Origin: Ciborinia camelliae
Lineage: Eukaryota > Ascomycota > Leotiomycetes > Helotiales > Sclerotiniaceae
Direction of reading: 5' to 3'
Assembly: GCA_025890175.1 (NCBI GenBank)
Contig: JANPYM010000005.1
Span: forward strand, 1,130,440 to 1,194,439
DNA length: 64,000 nt
The notes under the pieces were generated by a model. The model saw nothing but the letters and a program-made list of their open reading frames with translations, did not search any database and was not told the origin of the DNA. How positions within the stretch are numbered: the first letter of the stretch is position 1; every line of letters starts with the position of its first letter. Position numbers and translations under genes: made by a program. This document shows positions 59,016-64,000 of the stretch, piece by piece.

Positions 59016-59356
59016 ATGAGAGTTTTACGCAACCAAACCACCCTTCAAAATCTGATTGCAGCTTATACATCCTTGAAGGAAAAAAGTCTTTTCTCCCCTT
59101 CTACTCTGACAGAGCGGAACGACGCATGTTCCTTGATCTTCCAGATCTGGACATGGAAACTGCCAATATTAATGCAGCAACAAGTCTTCCACGCGCGGAA
59201 TTGATTTAGAAAGCAGCTAAGAGTCGCAGCAGTCTCACCGAGGCAGAAGTTCTGTTTTTGAAAGAGCGATTTTGGACACCCCAAACAAAAGATGAGATTT
59301 CGCGGATTGGTGATAGATTCCTCAACTTAAGTGACGAAGCGGTCGATAACTGTTGA
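59016..59356 (+). pseudogene. interrupted coding remnant of unknown family
   Basis: Two plus-strand frames in succession look coding: TTLQNLIAAYTSLKEKSLFS and PSTLTERNDA, then, shifted, FLDLPDLDMETANINAATSL and PRAELI. The latter is stopped by a TAG at about 59205 and continues in the same frame as KAAKSRSSLTEAEVLFLKER, WTPQTKDEISRIGD and FLNLSDEAVDNC before a TGA. One frameshift plus one in-frame stop point to a decaying gene. I do not recognise the protein. Confidence 0.45.
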
Positions 59357-60576
59357 ACATTGTGAATATTGTTTCAATATACATTAATCAATAGGTAAAC
59401 TTTCTACCAATTTGTTTGTATCCACAATTTTCAGAGTCAAACTTCTATGTTATTACTACTGGGGGTGCGACTTTCTCCGCTTTCAAAAAGGCGGGTAGCT
59501 CCAGCTACATAGCCTACCTACTTAGGTGGTTCTGGAACTCATTGTCAACAAATACTGGCCTCAGACTCGAGTGAATTCCTCAAGCATTCATGAATTACTA
59601 TCTAGAAGAACAGTTTTCTACCGAGAAACATATGAAATCAAATATTTCTTTCAAGGTCATCACTTCCTCGGCATGGAAAGGTCTTTTATTCCTGGCAACC
59701 TAATCTAGATGTGACGATACAGCTGAGCAGAGCTGAAATCTATATCGAGTGCCTATCTTGTGTAGCTACCATTATGCCGTATGAGATCAAAGCAGCAATT
59801 TCTCTCGTGCAACTGTAAAGCTAAGATGACATCACACATCACACATCATTCTACCAGCAACTAGATGATTAAATGGATATTAATTCGAGAGTTGTCCGCA
59901 TCATCTGCAAATACAGCAAGAGAGAACTTTGAGTGGGTAAAAGTCAATGAGAAAGGAGGAGGATGAAGGAGGGAGGTAGTTTGGAAAGGGGAATTAGAAT
60001 GAAGCTATATAAAAAACAATATGCCTAGGTAGCTAGGTAATTGTAACATTTTATCCCAGAAAACACTGCATCTGACTACCTAGTAGTAAGATGAGCAGGC
60101 GGTGCTAGTAAAGGTCATTCATTACCTGATAATTATATTGCCGATGCAATCATAAGAATCTTATTGGAGCTAAGGTACTGATCCTGTGGAGGATGACTAG
60201 GAAGATGAAGAGAAGCGAGCGCTATCTTCGAAATCATATCCATGATCATGAATAAATAAAGATGGAATTTTGTAGTAGTCGCTATTTGCTCGCTCAATAA
60301 TGTTTTAGAGCCTGCTCTAAAATGCCGCTTTACCATACGTACAAAGAGTGCCAGAATCCCAAGTAGTGTAATGATGCAACGATCACGTATATACCTTAAC
60401 TACAGCTTCGCGTACTTGTTCAATAACAGTTGCAATAACAATTGTAATCAACTTCAGTACTTGCTTACCCAACTTCAGTTCCACCTTGTCTATTATGAGT
60501 AATACCAAATCACGAGAGAGAGTAACAGAATCCCAATTAGGATCAGAACCCTCTTCAAGAACAATGCAATTTTTTG

Positions 60577-60800
60577 GGACACCCCGAGTGAGTTATTGGA
60601 TATCCCGAGTGAGTTATTGGATACCCCGAGTGAGTTATTGGACACCCCGAGTGAGTTATTGGACACCCCGAGTGAGTTATTGGACACCCCGAGTGAGTTA
60701 TTGGATACACAAAGGGGGCTGTCGGAGTCGGGAAGGGGGCTGTCGGAGTCGGGAAGGGGGCTGTCGGAGTCGGGAAGGGGGCTGTCCGAGTCGGGAAGGG
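60577..60800. repeat. twin 21-bp minisatellites
   Basis: Six copies of a 21-bp unit (GGACACCCCGAGTGAGTTAT plus T) fill 60577-60702. After an 8-9 nt junction, four copies of an unrelated 21-bp unit (AAGGGGGCTGTCGGAGTCGG plus G) run 60712-60795 with a partial fifth. Both periods are 21, so heptapeptide repeats are open in several frames on both strands (for example SNNSLGV and PLPDSDS on the minus strand). No start or splice context proves that any of them is translated. Confidence 0.85.
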
Positions 60801-60951
60801 GGCAGCATTCCGTTTCATGTCGAAAGTTCCATTTATTCCAAAGATCGTCAGACATTCCATAATAAATGGTATCCTCGCTTACCACCTCTAAACAGCCAGG
60901 CCTGGTCCTAAGCAAAAGATTAACAAAGCCCACCTTTATCTTAAATGAGAC

Positions 60952-62164
60952 TTACAAGCAAGCTTTCTTTGCGATGAAGACTCCCTCTTTCGTGCCGTAG
61001 AACTCAACATCGACGTATTTAATTGGTTCTGCAAAATTGCTCCCTCGCATCTTGGGTCTTACTTTAAGTCTACAGTGTGAGCTTGATAGCTTCTCTATGT
61101 CCTTTATATAGTCTTTCCAGCTGAGATCAGTATCGACAGCCAAAGTGAGGGAATCGTATACCTTGCCGTATTTAGGGCGAGGCGATAAAGACACGAAGCT
61201 AAATGTTGGCTGCATACACCCCTCCCAATTTGTAAAACTGGTCATCTCACCGTTTTTGACCTCCTGAATATCATCGTAAAAATCCCAGTTTTCTACAAGA
61301 TCCCAGGGTGTGCTAAATGTAGGTGGACGAAATGTAATGTTTTCATCCACGCGCTCAGGATTCACTCTAGTCTCGTAATTGTTTAAAACCACGCAAAGAA
61401 CCTCCTCCAAACCGGGCCATCCAGCACGGAGGGCCGGAAGTTTATCGATCTGCATACCGTGAAGAGGATGTAGATAAATAGCAGAATTGGGTGCATTTAT
61501 GGGGAGATCAAAACGACCTCTCGCGTAAGAACACTCTGACAGGGACTCTGAACTTGTGCAAATGAGTTTATTATCATAACAAGAAGAAATTGCGACACGC
61601 GAAATGTATTTCTTTGCCCTGACCAAACTATCAACGAAGAAACACATTATAGCGAAGCAAGTTCTGCGGCCGAAATAAATGATATCGATAGAAGGGTTGA
61701 AGTATATAAGCTGAGGAGGTGGAGTATGTCCGTCAGGTCGATTGTCCAAACGCCATAACTGGTATATATGCAAAGCTTCTTTTCGAGCATCTTTGCAAAT
61801 AAGATTCCGCAGAGCTGGAGGAACTCGAGAAGATACTTTTGTCGCTCTATATCCTGCATGACTGTCAACTATATTGGTTCTGTCCGGTTCGATCTCTATG
61901 ATACGGCCAGGCAGCTGCTTGAAATAGGCCCTCCAGATCATAATACGTAATTCGGGAGGCAGTTCTGGGAAGCAGTGAAATTCTGACAAGATTGCGCTGT
62001 AAAACTGTCAAAACCGCCCTGCTCAAACTTCTCGAATAGTTTGTGTATATACTAACCTCGATGAAGTTGAGATTTGATCAGAATCGATTCCTAAGATTGA
62101 ACAGATCTGAGCAGGTGTAGCACCAGCCACCAGATCAGGAAAAGGCATATTATCACTGGCCATG
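60952..62164 (-). CDS. 2EXR-domain protein
   Basis: Minus-strand exons 62164-62058 and 61996-60952 encode about 383 aa. Exon 2 alone has no good ATG, and the first exon (MASDNMPFPDLVAG) supplies one; the join reads ISTSSSAILSEFHCFPELPP. The 2EXR signature is EFHCFPELPPELRIMIWRAY, followed by SRVPPALRNLICKDARKEAL and NPSIDIIYFGRRT. This fungal family is large, mostly uncharacterised and F-box-like in its opening motif. A long C-terminal part has no known domain. A role as a protein-interaction or regulatory factor is guesswork. Confidence 0.82.
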
Positions 62165-62896
62165 ATGTCGCAGTAAATGAAACCGGATAGAATCAAAGTC
62201 ACTGTTGAAGTAGGTAAGAGAAATTAAAAAAGAAAGCTGCTAGTAGAAATTAGGTATATTCGTAATGCTTCTCTTATTCTTCCAACGAAAAGAAGAAGAA
62301 GAAACAGAAGGAGGGGGAAGGGAAGGATGATTCTAAGAGGCTAAGGCGGCTCCCCTTTCCTTTTTTTATTTCTATCCTCCTTTAACCTTTCTTTTCCTTG
62401 TCATTTCCCCGAAATATGCTATCGATATGGCCTGAATCGGTCACTAGAACGACTGATTTGGTTGATTCATTCTTGCCTACTTAAGTATTTTAAACGACAA
62501 AAAGAAAAGCGTGAGTTTATCCTCCGCCTTTCTCTTTGGAAAAACTTGTTATGATAAGTATTAATATTGATTAATAATTATGCAGAGAAATGCTGCCAGG
62601 AAGTTCTTTCGAGAATATGTATGGCAATCGATTGAATAAACCCTCATGATTCGATTGCAATTGAATATTGAGAACTTGATGGTCTGTCAAGTGCCCTTAT
62701 TCTACCCGCAGTTGAAGGTCAACGGGACTGTGGCCTGATGTAGGCTCCGTAAATTTAACTTTAGAGCAAAACGGCTGTTGATTGATTGCATATTTGTCAT
62801 CTAATATTGCTACGGACCACCTATGATCCAAAAGTAAAGGTGCCACTAACACCAAGGTGATGTCAAAAAGTTTTATATTCAATTATTCTACATGTG
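62165..62896. other. intergenic region
   Basis: No gene seen. GAAGAAGAAG and poly-T tracts near 62290-62370 lie in what is likely the promoter of the 2EXR gene. Confidence 0.45.
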
Positions 62897-64000
62897 TCAC
62901 AGTGGAGTTTCGGCCCCTGCACTACCCAAAACGTCTTCAATTACGTCCTCTGGTCCTATACCATCCAGTAGTTCTCGCACAGCATCCAAGTCACTTCCCC
63001 ATTGCATACTACGTTCTCTTTCCGGATTTACGATCTCAATACGATGAAGATAAATCTTTCTGGCGGCAAGAGCAATAAGAGATGGCGTAGCATATGGAAG
63101 CCCATGCAACGGTGCAAGACATCTAACTAGCATTAGCATAAATCTTTCTACATATCCCGAATACATCTTACTTGACTAGTTTGTCAAAATGCTTTGTGGC
63201 AACAGCAGATATACCAGTTGCTACAGCGCGATGGATTCTAAGGAATGAAGCAATATTCTGCTGATATTGCTTTACCTCGACACTGACAGTGGTGTTTTTA
63301 CTTTGCTGGGCTAGATTCTCTATGTCCTGTACTCATATCAGTAACAATAATCTGACCACATGCCCTGGATTGCTAACCATTGGGGATATTCTTCCCCACA
63401 AACTATCTTCGGTCTGTAGGGTTGAACTCCTTTTAACGACCGATGAGGTTGAACTCGTATCATCCGTAAACATATCTTCTAAGTTCGGGAAGCCATCTTG
63501 AGGATCGTGTATATGGGAAATAAACATGTAGTCATTTAAATGTTTCGTCAGCCTGGGGCCCTCTCCACCTGCTATGGCAGCGATGAGCAAGAATCGTTTT
63601 GGTGCACTTTGTACGGATGTCCTGGTGAAAAGTCGTTTTGTCCGAATGAGCTCTAATGCTTGAATTTGTATTTGCCGTGGTGCTTCATCGAGATTTCTAG
63701 CAATGATGACATTTGCTATTCTCTTATTATCGGTCGTTTCGGGCGCGGGCGCGGGCGATCGACTGATTGATTGGAAAGCGGGAGTTTGTAGGAGGTATGA
63801 TTCGTGACGCATTCTCACAGGTGAATCGGATCGAGTAGGAGCCGCATCGACGGAAAGTATAGCAAGCGCGAAATCATCAAGAGTGGTATGGCTATTGCAA
63901 TTGATTACGGCATAGGTTAGACCAAAGACTTTAGATGCGACCTGCAAAACATTAGCATCTGTCGGAAAGGATCAAAAGAGACGGTCTTACCAGTTGCAAT
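62897..64000 (-). CDS. magnesium-chelatase-like AAA family protein (partial, 5' end outside)
   Basis: Minus-strand exons 63941-63378, 63326-63172 and 63122-62897, plus 10 nt of a preceding exon at 63991-64000, give the C-terminal ~315 aa. The gene runs off the window end. The visible part includes NVIIARNLDEAPRQIQIQAL and ELIRTKRLF, KRFLLIAAIAGGEGPRLTKH and LNDYMFISHIHDP. The end reads LVKCLAPLHGLPYATPSLIA, RKIYLHRIEIVNPERERSMQ and WGSDLDAVRELL. These resemble fungal proteins annotated as magnesium chelatase/MoxR-type AAA ATPases. The Walker motifs would lie in the missing N-terminal part, so I cannot confirm ATPase competence. All three visible introns splice in frame. Confidence 0.55.

Larger units (their letters stand above)
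58476..60951. other. intergenic region with remnant ORF and minisatellites
   Basis: No intact gene. It contains the interrupted coding remnant at 59016-59356 and the twin 21-bp minisatellites at 60577-60800, both listed separately. Confidence 0.45.

Noticed and set aside
60486..60933. Protein-coding gene made of heptapeptide repeats
   Set aside because: Frames are open on both strands simply because the period is 21; no start, splice or conserved flank supports translation.

Overview
The window looks like a chromosome piece from a filamentous ascomycete. The genes are intron-rich: most introns are 45-110 nt with GT..AG ends and CTAAC-like branch sites. Intergenic DNA is AT-rich with GTAGGTAGG-type microsatellites, and all recognisable products are fungal. 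Noncoding style and gene content suggest a Leotiomycete such as the Sclerotiniaceae (Botrytis/Sclerotinia-like); that assignment is inference. One 10-N assembly gap lies inside an intron at about 38.5 kb.

Layout. 0.9-5.6 kb: housekeeping genes, a sucraseferredoxin-type thioredoxin-like protein and a formin-type GTPase-binding-domain protein. 7.4 kb: a small secreted cysteine-rich protein with a GC-AG intron. 8.6-19.2 kb: a compact set of five genes that reads as an unassigned specialised-metabolism cluster. It holds a PaaK-like adenylate-forming enzyme, an MFS exporter, a TauD-like Fe(II)/2-oxoglutarate dioxygenase, a second-copy-type ornithine-decarboxylase-fold enzyme and an ATP-grasp-like ligase. 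A TTAA-flanked MITE sits inside it. A 1.5 kb AT-rich block with a degenerate pyrimidine-rich array (19.8-21.35 kb) separates it from an amino-acid/choline/polyamine-type permease (21.8-23.8 kb).

25-36 kb: prefoldin subunit 4 (four exons, the first only 15 nt), an MFS drug:H+ antiporter, an unknown multi-pass membrane protein, a fungal ubiquitin-like-domain protein, a decayed membrane-protein locus and the autophagy protein Atg27. 38-49 kb: a small two-exon gene carrying the gap, APC/C subunit 10, an isopenicillin-N-synthase-like dioxygenase, and an intron-containing tRNA-Ser(GCT) next to a tRNA-like remnant. 49.7-58.5 kb: two secreted hydrolases (a lytic-transglycosylase-like protein and a GH26-like enzyme with a cysteine-rich tail), an extended-SDR reductase and an O-methyltransferase. 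59-64 kb: a decayed ORF, twin 21-bp minisatellites, a 2EXR-domain protein and the 3' part of a probable magnesium-chelatase-like AAA gene running off the end.

How the 8.6-19.2 kb genes may work together (inference): the PLP decarboxylase would supply an amine or polyamine, the adenylating enzyme and the ATP-grasp enzyme would activate and ligate acids to amines, the dioxygenase would oxidise the product and the MFS protein would export it. No PKS, NRPS or terpene core enzyme is present, so a core-enzyme-based cluster search would probably miss this set.
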